Assembly (NCBI GenBank): GCA_013176395.1
Contig: JABMLP010000013.1
Span: forward strand, 1,302,001-1,366,000
Source of the DNA: Venturia oleaginea
Taxonomy: Eukaryota; Ascomycota; Dothideomycetes; Venturiales; Venturiaceae
Length of the DNA: 64,000 bases
Direction of reading: 5' to 3'
This document shows positions 1 through 11,287 of the stretch, one piece after another. Both the position numbers and the translations under genes were made by a program. The notes under the pieces were generated by a model. The model was given only the letters and a program-made list of their open reading frames with translations. It searched no databases and was not told where the DNA came from. Each line of letters begins with the position of its first letter. Position 1 is the stretch's first letter.

Positions 1-791
1 GGCTTACTCTTGTCCAAATTGCAACACTGTCCCTCCGACCAAAACAGGTACCAGTAATCGCCTTGCTTGAAGACGAATGCACCTTCTATAGCTTTAGTGC
101 CCACAGATGTATAAGCGATTTGTTTCGGGGAGCTGGACGAGGCTTTGATGGTTCCTGAGTCGATGGTGAGGGAGGAGATGAAGAGGTCGGACCAGAAGGA
201 GCCGAAGGCCATCCAATAATTGTCTCCGTCAACGATCAAGTTCCCATCGATGGCGTTGTAATTTTTTCCGGCTGAGGACGCGATGCCGGTTGCGCCGCGG
301 TCGGTCCAAGATGTCATGTCTTTGGAGGTTGCGTAGCCTATTGCGCTGTCTTGGGTGCCGAAGGAGGACACGGAGTATAGGAGGTAGTAAAGGTCTCCCA
401 CCATTGTAACGTCTGGGGCCTAGTGATGTCGAGTCAGTCTATGTTTTCCAGCTTCGAGGTCCTGTCAACCACAACATTCATTTTCTCTATGCGAAAGAAG
501 ATTGAGACCGCATACCCATAAGTCATCCTTCCCCTTCTTGTTGATTTTACTCCCCGCTGGGATCGCAGCACTCTTCTGAGCCCATGGCCCACTCAAACTG
601 GGGGCTGTTGCCACAGCTATTTTGTGTCCCGTCGAGAACCTAAAATACATGCCATCGGCCTTCCTTTTAATCACAGATGGATCATGTGAGTTCCCGCAGA
701 CACCAGAGCAAGCCAATGGATCCGCATAGGCATCGATCACATCCGAAAAGGCTAAAAAGGAAAGCAACAACACGTGCAAGAAAGATAGCAT
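1..791 (-). CDS. GH43 arabinan endo-1,5-alpha-L-arabinosidase, secreted, 3' end beyond window
   Basis: Likely a secreted arabinanase cutting alpha-1,5-arabinan of plant cell walls. Two exons are visible, 791-516 and 419-1, joined by a 96-nt GT-AG intron (515-420). The ATG at 791 opens a hydrophobic signal peptide (MLSFLHVLLLSF...) followed by the mature start around DPLACSGVCG. GH43 five-blade propeller landmarks are in order: NSHDPSVIKR (catalytic base Asp), APDVTMVGDLYYLLYS directly after the splice, NAIDGNLIVDGDNYWMAFGSF (second Asp) and AIEGAFVFKQGDYWYLFWS (catalytic acid Glu). The reading frame runs off the left edge, so about 230 residues of an expected 320 or so are seen. An in-frame TTG upstream at 845 is not needed as a start. 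The family call is firm; the exact substrate is inferred. Confidence 0.9.
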
Positions 792-1321
792 CGTGAATGG
801 TGCGAAGACCGCGATAAAGACTGGCAGTTGATCGAGGGTAAGCAAGGAAGCTGTGAAGATCGAATTGATTAATACGGCTGTTGGCGGAAGGGGACGTTAT
901 AAGGGAGACTTCATGACATATTGCTTCCGCGGCACACCATTCCCCAATTTTGGGCGAGATGCGGGGCGGGAAAATTGAAATTGATGGAGGCAAGGCCCTG
1001 TCGATTATCTACAATAAGTTACTACTATAGTATTACGTGTGAGGGTTCATGTCACACGGGGACACGGCAGAGAGACGGGAACCAGGTAACGGCAGTTTGC
1101 CATGTTTCAAGGGCAGTGAAACTACTGGTCGACGCGGAGCCACCCCAGAAATGGCAGCCGACAGTCCTTTTCAGCCTCTCACATGTCGGTAACGATTTCC
1201 ATGGAAATGCTTGGTCGTACTCGTACACTAGTCGCCCTGCACATAGTGTGGGTTTCTGGGTTCAAGAGCCTTGCATCGCGGTGTGTCCACTTGGTCCGGC
1301 AGATGTATCTGGGGTTACTAG
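792..1321. other. Intergenic, no gene seen
   Basis: Lies between the 5' end of the GH43 gene and the 3' end of the CDF transporter gene. It would hold the GH43 promoter and the CDF 3' UTR. The short open frames here have no codon pattern or domain that I recognise. Confidence 0.6.
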
Positions 1322-2850
1322 TTAGCCCTTGACACATCGATCGCGGACACGAGAAAAGAAAGACTCACAATCCACCGTTACAAAGGCGCGATCCACTTCC
1401 GGTAGTCCCTCTAAGCAATATTGCAGCGTCTCGGAGATGTCGTGGGCCTTCATCAACTTAGTGTGCGGATGAAGCAAGATATCAACCTCTACCCAGACGC
1501 CGTCTCCAGCATGGTAAGCCTGTAGAGCTGTTAGCCATCAAGGTTAGGGTGTTCGCGGAATGTACTTGGCAAACCTGCCTTGAGAGTTTTGAACCCTTCC
1601 ACAACAGGGTGGAACCGCCAGATCAAGAACATCAATTTCTTTTGCGTCCGTTCGTCGACGGCAAGACCACTCAGCCTCGCGACGTTCTCAAACGCCGTTC
1701 CAGCCCAATCGAATATGATGAAGAGGGAGAGGAGCCCCGCACCGACAGGATCCAGCCACCATGCGCCAACTTTGTGGCCAATAACGGGAAAGAGAAGTGA
1801 CAACGTGTTGAAAATCACGTCTGTCTGACAATCTTGTACTAATGCTTGTACTTGAGTGGTTTTGATTCTCAAGCACCCTAGCCCGATTATTCCCTTTACA
1901 ACCACCGTCCCGACCAGCGCCGCAATAGCGATAGGAGGAAGCATGGAGGAGGAATGGTCTCCCGAGGGCAGGAGTTTTGTGACAGATTCTTGGAGGATCT
2001 GAGCGAACGATATGACCATGATCTATATAGCTGTTAGAGAGGGCAGGGTAAGGATATTGGATGGAATCGTAGACCTACAACAGAGAAGACGAGAATTCCC
2101 ATGGGCTCCAGTCTCCGTCGCCCGACAGGAAATCTCTTTTGTAAAGCTGCCAGTCGCCAGGAGACCACCCTATTCGTAGACCATACTATCAGGGTGCACA
2201 AAAGATCCAGTGCCGAATCGGCCAATGACGCGATCAAACTCAGCGATTGTGAGTAGAAGACGGCTCCAGTTTTCGCAGCGAACAGGAAAATGTTCGCAAC
2301 AACGTTGATGTTGATTGCTATTCTGGCATGCTTTGCATCTCGTTTCCTATGTTCCCTCTCTTCTTCAGGCAGGAAAGCCTCGACATCCTCGCCTTGTAGT
2401 TGTAAAGCGCCGTTGCCCTCGTGTATGCCATCATTATCCCGATCTGGGTCGAAGGACTCGAAGATGTCGTCTGCGATACTGCGAACTGCTGCATCGACTT
2501 CTAGCCAATCGTTTAAGGAATCGTTTTGCGACTCGTAGAATTTGCGGACTCTTTTGCTCTTGTGAGTTTTAATCTACACAGTACAAGTCAGCAATCTTCC
2601 TCCAAGCCCTTCCAGGAGCAGCACCGTGATTGCGAGGCAGGTGTATGTTTACCTCGTCTTTGCTCTTCCGATAACGCTCCAAGGCCTCCCTCTCCACTCC
2701 CTCAATCAACTTGTTCTTGATCTGCTCTCTCTGGTCATCCTCAACAGCTTTGTTAATTGCATCCTGGAATCGAGCAATAGCTGGTTTCAGATTGCCATTC
2801 TTCTTCTTGTCGTCGTCTGGTCCGGCTGTCCACGCGCGCTTACCCACCAT
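1322..2850 (-). CDS. Cation diffusion facilitator (Mn-type CDF transporter)
   Basis: Membrane divalent-cation/proton antiporter of the CDF family. Four exons: 2850-2653, 2573-2079, 2022-1579 and 1519-1322, giving about 444 aa. Residues 1-130 are a hydrophilic charged N-terminus. TM segments follow, with SLSLIASLADSALDLL in TM2 (D185-x3-D189) and QDCQTDVIFNTLSLLFPVIG in TM5 (D295-x3-D299). Paired DxxxD sites are the signature of the Mn2+ branch of CDFs, so manganese is the likely ion and an endomembrane location is inferred. The cytosolic C-terminal domain reads YHAGDGVWVEVDILLHP, as in fungal homologues. The third intron (1578-1520, 59 nt) appears to start with GC: the junction then reads FKTLK/AYHAG in frame. 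A GT-AG alternative (GTTTGC to AACAG) would insert three extra residues (ALQ). The stop is at 1322, but the last few codons are not conserved and the 3' end is less sure. Confidence 0.88.
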
Positions 2851-3377
2851 AGCTTATATCTTAGTGTGTAAGGACTGGGTTCTGGCGGTGCGTAGGGAGA
2901 CCAGCTGAAGGTATAGCGAATTCTTGGGAGGAAGCAATGGTAAGGGAATACCGGCTATGAATTGATTCAAGCATTTTGGCAGGCCTGAGACGAGTGCATT
3001 ATGTGATGGTCGTTATGATGTCAAGAAGTCGCATTCCAAGGTTGCGCGTGTCAGAGTCAATATTCGAAGCTAATCGCCAAAGAGACAATCGCGGGAGATG
3101 GTCCGGCTAACGCCGATCTCGTCTACTCTAGCCCCAAGAAGTTAGCGCCGAGGCTGGAATTCTTCACCGGCGGGATCAGCAACAGGAACAAGGAAAATGC
3201 GAATGTGAATGTGAATGTGAATGTGCATTAAGGATAGACCGCTCTAAGTACAAATTCTGTTCCCATATCTGCTTCAACACAAATGAACGTCCCTCGACTC
3301 TCCTCATTACCTTTTCAGTCGGCATTAATCCCTGTCATTCATCATCATTATCTCTCCAGTACATGCACAGCCAGGAA
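2851..3377. other. Intergenic, no gene seen
   Basis: Upstream of the CDF gene and downstream of the secreted-protein gene. Contains a short hexamer repeat (3201-3224) but no convincing coding frame. Confidence 0.6.
3201..3224. repeat. Short tandem repeat (GAATGT)4
   Basis: Four direct copies of a 6-bp unit GAATGT in noncoding DNA. A minor microsatellite. Confidence 0.9.
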
Positions 3378-4385
3378 CTATGCTAATACTGTTGAAATCG
3401 TCGGCTGCGGGACCCTTGGTGATGTGCCCGAAGGAACAGGACCATAATGATATACCGTCCTATAAATCGTAGGGTTCGACGGCGAGGACGAAGATGGCAT
3501 TGGCGCATCTGGAACATCAGGAGTTCTGGTTCCATACATGTATGGAGAACGCGTGGCCGGAACATAAACAATGCGGTAAGATGTTATTGGTGAAATTCTG
3601 CCCGCATTGGAGCTGAACGAGGGAGAGGGAGGGCTAGATGCTGTGTCCATCGAGACGGTAATACTAGCTGAGGTGATTGCGCCGGCCGGAGTCAGGGTGC
3701 TTGTCATGTTCCCGGCGTTGAGAACAGTGACTGAATCACTATTATCGCCTGCGGGAGTGGAATCATAGCTTGTGATATCGGTAGGTGTCGGACTGACGCT
3801 AGCTGTGATTGTGGTTGTCGAACGAGTAGCCGTCACTGTATAGGTGCTCGTAGTTGTTGAGTGAGGGTGTTTTGGAGATGAATAACCATGAGAGCAGACA
3901 GTACCCCTAATTGGTGGACCTCCATGGCTTGGAGGGCCATGTGGAGGACTGTATGGAGGACTATGTGGACGGTCGTTGACAGGGCCTTCGGGAGAGCCAA
4001 ATGGAGGACCTTGGTTGTTGCCACTTGGAGGGCCTTCTGAAGGACCTTGATTTTCGTGACCATCCCAGTCCATGGAATCAGGATACCATAGTCTCAGTCG
4101 TCGAAGAGGTTCCTCCTGAGCAGCAACACATTGGGTGAAATCATACATAGGCAGAGATCGAGGACACTCAATCTTCAAGATGATATTGGTTAAGTCATTG
4201 ATGCTGTTCTGGATCTTCTCGGCAAGTTGGGCGACGGGGACGAGTTTGCCAGTGTTGTTGTCGTGAGGCTCGACCGTCTGGTGGCCCGCCATCGATCGTG
4301 TTGATTTCGAGCCAGAGCTGACCGGGCCAGCCAACACACCACTGAATAGCGCAGTGGCTGCAGTGATGAAAGTAGTCGATCTCAT
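3378..4385 (-). CDS. Secreted Pro/Ser/Thr-rich protein of unknown function
   Basis: Single-exon frame of 335 aa starting at ATG 4385. Residues 1-20 (MRSTTFITAATALFSGVLAG) form a signal peptide. Residues about 45-105 hold a small region with two cysteines (ECPRSLPMYDFTQC). A Pro/Gly-rich stretch with GPP repeats follows (about 112-160). The rest, to the end, is Ser/Thr/Pro-rich with many potential O-glycosylation sites. No GPI-type hydrophobic tail is evident. The composition suggests an extracellular or wall-associated mucin-like protein. I recognise no domain family, so no function is proposed. Confidence 0.75.
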   Translation of the reverse strand: MRSTTFITAATALFSGVLAGPVSSGSKSTRSMAGHQTVEPHDNNTGKLVPVAQLAEKIQNSINDLTNIILKIECPRSLPMYDFTQCVAAQEEPLRRLRLWYPDSMDWDGHENQGPSEGPPSGNNQGPPFGSPEGPVNDRPHSPPYSPPHGPPSHGGPPIRGTVCSHGYSSPKHPHSTTTSTYTVTATRSTTTITASVSPTPTDITSYDSTPAGDNSDSVTVLNAGNMTSTLTPAGAITSASITVSMDTASSPPSPSFSSNAGRISPITSYRIVYVPATRSPYMYGTRTPDVPDAPMPSSSSPSNPTIYRTVYHYGPVPSGTSPRVPQPTISTVLA

Positions 4386-5399
4386 CTTGTGAGGGTGGGA
4401 ACAGAAGTCTGCGAATCTCGCTCAAGAACTGAGTAGCCTGTCTAGAGGTCAAAAGATGTGAGAGAAGAAAGATGGAGAAATTTTGAGCTTATGGGAATTC
4501 CTCATTAAATGGTCACACGAGAAGAATAGCCATGCTTTTGGTTCCCAACGATGAGCGCCAGCCAATACATTGTAACGAGAAAAATGAAGCCGATACGATT
4601 CCGTTTTCTTCCATATCTAGTGTGATGAAAGGAGAGACGAGCTCTAGTCGGCGGCCAGTACGACTACAGGCAAGTAAGGCATGCTTAGCAAAATTCTTAC
4701 GATGTAATATCTCTGGCTCTAGCGGACAAAGGTAAGCGTGTTGTGGGAAGGCCTGCAGCTTTGATACCTAGGTTGGACACGTTAACAAGGCGTGTGGTGA
4801 GAAAGACACTGATGATGGATGAGAGAACGACTTTGATTTGGCGTAAGCCCAACCGAACGGTTACAGGAAAAAGTGGAGAAATGAGAGAGTAAGCAAGCAG
4901 AATAGAGCAACAAAAATGGGGAGCAGATGCGGCATTTAATGTTAATACCACTCAGCCGACCAACAGTTCCAAAATCATTGATAGAAACGTTGGCGCAACG
5001 AAGGTCCTCTATTCAGCAGTCGTTCGCATTGCCCAAGTTGCAACAGCCTCATTTCATCAAGCCCTCACTGAAGACTTGGTAAGCGAGTATGATGCATCAA
5101 TCGGAGCTCGAGAATTCGTTGATCAGCACTTGCAAAGAAGAGGTTTAGTTGGTGATAAAATATGGTCGAAGGAGATCCGTCGCTTCAGATTCTCCAACAC
5201 CTGGCTTCCTGCAACTCCCATCACAACAATCAAGTTCAACATTCCAAGCTAGTTATGAACTCGCAACTACCCCGCATTACATTCTTTCCTTACTGCCGGA
5301 ATGCGGCCTGATTTTAACCAATGTTTATTTGTCAGCGATCAACAGTCAACAACAGGAGTTGAGCGCGTGGGCACACGTTCCGCGTTGACCCAATCCAAG
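4386..5399. other. Intergenic, no supported gene
   Basis: An open frame without ATG runs about 4888-5252 on the plus strand but ends in a stop and resembles no family I know. It might include remains of the 5' part of the adjacent transporter pseudogene, but I cannot show this. Confidence 0.5.
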
Positions 5400-6284
5400 A
5401 CTCGAAGCGAGTTGGAGGAAGCATTTCGCCTGTCTACATTAGAGGGAGGCCCGAGTCGCCCAGTCATCCCTGCCACGCTCGACGATGGGACCATCTTAGT
5501 GGACTGGAATACGACAGACGATCCAGCGTACGTTTTTCTAGTACATATCAGGATTCAGTGTCACTGCGAAAAATTGGAGATGGTCGATTTGGGAGCTTCT
5601 CTGGCTGGCAGGACCTATCTGGATCTTCCTCTTTCTGTGCCTCCCAGAAACCTCACCCTCCAACATTCTCCTTCGCCGCGCAAATCGCCTAAGAAAGAGA
5701 ACATCAGATGTGAAATTGAAGAGCCAGAGTGAAACCGACTGCAACCACTCGCGTCAGGACCAACAAGACCAGTCCTTCCCCCTGGTGTACGGGGAGATGT
5801 ATCACTTCCATCTCGGCGAACTCGGTCTGACCTTCCTCTCCATTACTGTCAGTGTCATCATAGCTACTGCAGCATACTGGGCCTACATCTACTACATCAT
5901 GGAACCCGGAATCCGAGCCCACGGTCTCGGAGCTCCAGAGCGACGCCTCATCCCCGCCCTTGTATCATCCATATTCTGCCCTGTCGGACTATTCATCTTT
6001 GGCTGGTCAAGCAATCCAGACGTTCATTGGATCGGCAGTGTTATTGGCGTGTCCATTTTCACAATCGGCAATTCGTAAGTTGACTCTTCGCTGGTAAGGA
6101 CTCCACGCGCTCAACGCTCGCCTGCGGCGCCATCCATTTCTCATCACCGCTTTATTATAATCTTGGCATTGGACGAGGTTGTAGTTTACTTGCTGGATTG
6201 ACAATCGGATGTGTCTTTGGCGTATATGGGCTCTTCCTCTACGGTGAGCGATTGAGGGCGCGAAGCAGGTTCGCAGCAAAGTAG
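5400..6284 (+). pseudogene. MFS drug-efflux transporter pseudogene (benomyl/methotrexate-resistance type), several deletions
   Basis: Remains of a 12-TM DHA1-type MFS carrier. Recognisable pieces in order: the cytosolic N-tail ending in DWNTTDDPA (to about 5528); then, in another frame after an in-frame TAG at 5539, YISGFSVTAKNWRWSIWELL and AGPIWIFLFLCLPETSPSN; then QDQSFPLVYGEMYHFHLGE through VHWIGSVIGVSIFTIGNS (stop at 6076-6078); and finally, in a third frame, STLACGAIHFSSPLYYNLG to RFAAK and the stop at 6282-6284. Relative to intact family members, roughly TM1-4, the TM6-7 region and one segment before the C-terminal helices are missing. Each surviving piece is well conserved, so the deletions look fairly recent. 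It ends about 225 bp before a pogo element. The N-terminal limit is unclear. Confidence 0.8.
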
Positions 6285-6509
6285 TGGACAGTACGTGGTA
6301 GCCCTGGCCATGGTAGTGAGATTGAAGAGGTGAGCATCGGCAGAGACAGGAGGACAGCTTGGTTCTTATCTCGTAATGTTGATGTGTCTAATATCAGGCT
6401 CCAGAAGCTAAAGGAGCAACGAGAAACATTTATGTTGGACCTCTATAATTTGCGCGATTGTGGGAGCAGGCAGTCAGGTTTTGCAGACATGTTGAAAGAC
6501 GATTGACTA

Positions 6510-6555
6510 ACGTAGTCTATAGGCCTATGCGCCATATATGCCTGTGCGCCAACCC
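6510..6555 (+). repeat. 5' terminal inverted repeat, 46 bp
   Basis: Identical to the reverse complement of 7579-7624. The transposase ATG (6538) lies inside this repeat. Confidence 0.95.
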
Positions 6556-7395
6556 TACCAAACGCGACGCGTTCCTCCATTACCACACGAGATGGTACCG
6601 CCACAACGACAAGAGGCCTTACACCGAGAAGGTAGGCTTGAACTAGCTGTTCAAGCCTATAAAAACGGCGATTTTCAAAGCTATAGAGCTACCGCGCAAG
6701 CCTATGACGTCCCACGAGATACCCTGCAACGCCGTATTGCTGGTACTCAACCACGACTTGGTTCTACCGCGAAAAACCGCCTCCTTACACCCACCGAAGA
6801 AGAGTACCTTGTACAGCGTATACTTTCAATGGATGAACGCGGTATTCCACCTACTGTTGCCGCCGTACGGACTATGGCAAGCCTTTTAGCCAGTCAACAT
6901 GGCCAACTCGTCTCTGCAGGCCAATGCTGGGTACGCAACTTTATTAACCGCCACGACGTACTAAAATCGAAGTACAACCGCAAGTACGACTACCAGCGAG
7001 CAAAATGCGAAGACCTAGACCTAATTCGAGCCTGGTTTGAACGCGTACGACGTACACAAGCTGAGCATGGCATCCTCGATGACGATATCTACAATTTTGA
7101 CGAGACTGGTTTTCAGATGGGGGTAATTTCAACTGCAAAGGTTGTTACAGGAGCAGATAAGGCTGGGAGACCGAGGACAACGCAGCCAGGCAACCGTGAG
7201 TGGGTTACGGTTATTGACGCTATTTGTGCGAAAGGGTTTCCAATCCCTCCGCTCGTTATTTTCGAGGCAGTAATGCACCAGGCAGCCTGGTATTCAGACG
7301 GGATCCTACCACCAGATTGGGCAATTGGCGTGAGCGAGAACGGCTGGACAACCAACGAGATAGGTCTCTGGTGGCTAGCAGAATACGCCTACTGA
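6538..7395 (+). pseudogene. Truncated pogo/Fot transposase (HTH plus start of DDE domain)
   Basis: Frame of 285 aa from an ATG within the 5' TIR. A psq-type helix-turn-helix (LAVQAYKNGDFQSYRATAQA) is followed by a CENP-B-type HTH (LTPTEEEYLVQRILSMDERG, then WVRNFINRH). The DDE_1 nuclease fold begins with IYNFDETGF, which carries the first catalytic Asp, and continues to WTTNEIGLWWLAEYAY. The frame then stops at 7393-7395. The second and third catalytic acidic residues are absent, so the product cannot be an active transposase. The retained DNA-binding half could still bind TIRs. Confidence 0.9.
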
Positions 7396-7402
7396 GGGGG
7401 TT

Positions 7403-7510
7403 GATAATGTACCTGCTCAGGTACGGCAACGAGCACCACCAAAGTGCAGCGTATGCCAGTCGCTTGAGCATAATGCTAGGACCTGCCCAGAGCGTCAAAG
7501 AACCAATTAA
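7403..7510 (+). pseudogene. C-terminal zinc-knuckle remnant of the same transposase
   Basis: In another frame after the deletion junction the DNA reads DNVPAQVRQRAPPKCSVCQS and then LEHNARTCPERQRTN before a stop. Cys-x2-Cys-x4-His-x4-Cys is the C-terminal zinc knuckle of fungal pogo-type transposases. It marks the far side of the internal deletion. Confidence 0.82.
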
Positions 7511-7578
7511 AATGTATATTACTGTTATAGATGGCGGTGTTGTTGAAATATATACGTTTTTTGTAAGAATACTCGGTG

Positions 7579-7624
7579 GGGTTGGCGCACAGGCATATAT
7601 GGCGCATAGGCCTATAGACTACGT
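7579..7624 (-). repeat. 3' terminal inverted repeat, 46 bp
   Basis: Perfect inverted copy of 6510-6555, followed by a TA dinucleotide. Confidence 0.95.
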
Positions 7625-10600
7625 TAACCTAAAGCAACAATATGACTAAGCCAATTTGGAGCAAATTCTTACCCCATGCCAACGAGTTATGCTCTACTCC
7701 ATTACCAAGTCCCTCATTTACAACCTATATAAGCCCTCGATGGATCAAACCATCCTACCGTCTCATCAAATGAAAAAAGAGCACTAATAGTCGCACTGGA
7801 AGTTGGCACCGACAAAGTTGAAAAAAACCACTCATAAACAAGTGTAGCCTCGTATATCAAGCCTTTTTCAAACCCTAAGCAGATTCATCAACAATGCCAT
7901 TCGCCCCTTTTTGCGTAAACAAGCTAACAAATGTTCACAACGAGTGCGATGATTGCAACAGCCGTGAACAGCCGCTATGATCTGCCGGTCCTACCAAGAT
8001 ATTTCTGTGCGCGAGAGTTTGCTATCGGAGTGCCAGACTTATCTCTAAGCACATGCGCTTACTTGAACAAATCCTCCCGTGCCACCGTCACGGGAATTAG
8101 CCTATCTGTACGCGCTCAAGCATAGGCCGAGCGATGCCAATCTTGAGACTCGTCTAGGTATTGATCGTCAAGATAAGTAGTAACAAGCCGTTAAGACAGG
8201 GCTTCTTTTCCCGCGATATTCTCAGGAACCGAGATGGTACTCCAGCTAATTCGACATTGTCCAAATTTAGCTAAAGCTACCTTTGTTTCAGTCTCATTTT
8301 TGGGTGGCATTTCGTTTGCAAGAGTTTGGCGAATGGGATTTGGTAAATCTGATCTTGTAGCTGGTTCTGGTTGGTCTGTTACAGGGGAAGAATGGAGAAG
8401 TGGTTGAATGCCCCATCTTGCTGGTATTCGAATATAATTATGAACAAGGTCTTAGCATTTTGAGTTCATATACTTGATGATTTTGCTTCTCATGCTTTTT
8501 TATGAGAATGATGTTCTAGTAGTTTCGAATCTCACGATGCTAGGGTTGGTTTGTCTTTCCCAGGCTGGAGAAAGCAATTACTCCGTGACATCCAGAAACG
8601 GTATGCGGTATTTCTTGAAAGGGCGCCTGCGGAATATTCAATTAGGCCTGAGCATGGCTAGAGTTTAATCGGCATCAATCTCAAAAAAATCTTCTTTGAG
8701 TCGTGGTCGGTGCATATTAGGTTGGCAGCCAGATCCGAATTCGTATTAGGGGGGAATCTCTTGATTTGATTCAAGATGGCTTACAGATATGACTAACAAA
8801 GTCTAATGTGAGATCTGAGGTACTTGATATAATATATGCTATTGAGAATCAAAAGATAACGACCGGTGATAGCGAGGTTTCTAGCGGTCGATGTCCCCTG
8901 GCTACTCTCGACATAAAGCTTGTGCAGAAGCCGGATCCGCGTGGGAAGGAATCGCCCAAAGGACGTTTGAATTAATGGAACATGATGCCGACAGTCCCTA
9001 AGAGACGCTGTTTAAAGCATCTACCTTTCAAAACGATATTGCTAGACGTGCTCGTTACAGTGACGTCGGGAGACGACTATTTTTTGATTGAGGACCAACA
9101 GATTTGTTGCAATCCAGCCAGGCTACAGTCTTGCTGCCTGTCGAGCTGAAATATGGATATGGTTCAGCGGACGGCCAGGGTAGCATCTCCGCAGCCGTTT
9201 GTGGATTGAAGCTTCGGCACGAAGGGACGTTGCGAGATATAATCCTGGGCGCTGATCTGGGATATATTCTGCAGACGTGTGGACAGAGATTGTATTTTGT
9301 TGAGACTGCAGCGGTTTCGATGAGGAGTTTGGCCCATTGAGCAGGTTAAGGCCGTTGGCTGAAGAGGAGAAGAGAGGAGAACAAGGAGGGGCTGTGGCCA
9401 GAATGCTCACATTCAGTCTGACATTCGTGACGGCCGGCTCAAGCAGATGGATTTCTGACTGAAGACTGGTGAGAAGATTGCATGGCGGGAAGCTGGCCAA
9501 TTCAACGCGAACGCGTCCCTTGGCGTGTTCCCCGAGGTGAGGAGAGACTTGTTGTGGCGGCGAAAACGTTTCCTGTCAATTGTCAAGCCCCATTTTCCGG
9601 GAAGACGGGAGATGATAAATTTAGAAAGTAATCTGATCATGTCCATGGGTTACTAGGATTATTCTTATATCATTCACTTGTTTGGAATTGCGAGACACAA
9701 TATTTGTGTAAATCACCGTCACCTTCATCAGGCACCAATAGCACACAGCAGGAAGCCATGAGACTTTCCGAACGCAACGACATCTACATTCTCGTGGTGG
9801 AAACATGGCGTTCCAAGCGCTACACAGAGACAATCTCGTATTGCAGATTGAAGTGGTTTTTCTGCAAATTATACATTACCCGTCTTGGATGGAAAGGCCG
9901 TTTTCACCTGCGACACGCGGCATTTCTTATCGGCGGGTATCGAATGCTTCTTTGGGTTACAAGGCGTGTGCAAGACGGGAGCGCCTCTCAACTTTGTTAC
10001 GAATCAGCAATACAACTTCATCCGACCCATTCTCGGAGCGCCAGACTAAAAGCCATAACTCTCTCTGCACGCCTCGAAGCGTTCGTCGGGAGAAGTTGTG
10101 TTCGTCTCGCAATGTCTCAGGACCTGCAGAGCTGTAGCGCCTACAAGCAGTATCTTATAAAAAACTCATTTGGATTTCCTCTGTGGGCTGAGGGCCATGG
10201 GCCACGCAAGCGCAGATCATGGCTGGCATGCTCCACAAAAGCATGCAGTGAAGACAATCATTGTTAGTGCAAGCAGAATACGTAGTACCCTCCAGATAGC
10301 AATCAGGGGTTTTGTTGGCTTGGGTGATGCACTGATGTCCTTGCAAGGCGATGATGATTGTTGAAATCCATCATTCCCACTTCCCAGGCCAGATGGAAGC
10401 GCTTTATCGTTTGGCTATCTGGCAAATGCAATAATTCTGCGAATCTGCCCAAGTCACCGCCCTGTGCCTCCTGAATCCAGGAATGAGAAATTCCTATCCC
10501 GCATCTTGGAGCAGTAGTGCAGCCGTTACTAGAACTTGGAACCACGCTGCTTGCTGTGCCCTTCGCCAAATCCAACGGCACTTCCCACTCCCGGGCCTCC

Positions 10601-11287
10601 GAGATTCACTGCACCCTCCTCCTTTCTTTCGCTATCTCGCTGCAGTTCGTGATAGACGGCCAGACCAGACCTGAAGAGACGCTGCCATTCCTCACCGCGC
10701 TCCCCTCGCCCCCTCGCCCCCTCGCCCCCTCGCCCTCTCGCTCCCTCGCTTCCCTCCGGACAACCTCCGGACAACAACGGATCAAACCTTATACAGTCCA
10801 CTACGCTGATTGCAAAGCCGAGCGTGCTGTTGTTACCGAAACATCTGGCCGTCAGCCTGCCCACTCCCACTGTTATCTTCCCTCGCACCTGCCCCCGGCA
10901 CACCACCTGCCACTTGTGGTGCCTGTCAACTGTTATCCAGTCGGCCTTTCTGCGTTGGCTTCAACAATATCCCAAGCCCTATCTTGTTCCGCGCCTTCGT
11001 TCCAACACCTCATCCAACCCACCTCACCACACCAAACTACTACCGGCCTCCACCATCGAGGCCTAAGGAAGCTCGACACTCCCTCTCGGCTTGCCATCCG
11101 CTCGTTCTTGGTTTTGAATTCGTCTTTTTAATACATCCGCTGCACCTATTCCCCTAATTAGCCTCCACCTCCGCGCCAGGGCTCTTGCTTCTGCTGCGCT
11201 TGCTTCGAAAACCTCAATCCCACCGCCTGCGAAGGTCTCTTGCGCATTGGCACGCAGTGCCTATCTTCACAACAATTGGAGTCCGTC
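7625..11287. other. Gene-poor region, no supported gene
   Basis: About 3.7 kb with only short, unrelated open frames in all six frames. A plus-strand frame near 9104-9340 looks superficially protein-like but has no start context, introns or known motif. The last kilobase becomes C/T-rich and probably holds the promoter and leader of the reductase-like gene starting at 11288. Parts may be decayed transposon DNA, but I could not recognise any. Confidence 0.5.
10700..10749. repeat. C/T-rich 8-bp tandem repeat (CCCCCTCG-type)
   Basis: About six slightly diverged copies of an octamer like CCCCCTCG, 540-590 bp upstream of the reductase-like ATG. This could be part of a pyrimidine-rich promoter or leader. 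Confidence 0.85.

Larger units (their letters stand above)
6510..7624. mobile_element. Fot/pogo-like Tc1-mariner element, internally deleted, 1115 bp
   Basis: Bounded by perfect 46-bp terminal inverted repeats (6510-6555 and 7579-7624) that begin ACGTAGTCTATAGGCC, and flanked by TA on both sides (6508-6509 and 7625-7626), the expected Tc1/mariner target-site duplication. Inside are a truncated transposase N-terminus (6538-7395) and a separate C-terminal zinc-knuckle remnant (7403-7510). Full-length fungal relatives are near 1.8-2 kb, so about 0.7-0.9 kb of the catalytic middle is gone. The perfect TIRs and intact TSD indicate recent, non-autonomous movement or gap-repair deletion after insertion. 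Confidence 0.92.

Noticed and set aside
4888..5252. 120-codon open plus-strand frame before the MFS pseudogene
   Set aside because: No ATG, no domain, ends in a stop well before the recognisable transporter sequence; probably chance.
9104..9500. Overlapping plus and minus frames in the gene-poor region
   Set aside because: No start context, splice sites or family resemblance; treated as noncoding.
9704..10267. 187-codon plus-strand frame
   Set aside because: Composition and lack of any motif look like a random open frame; its start is an internal codon without context.
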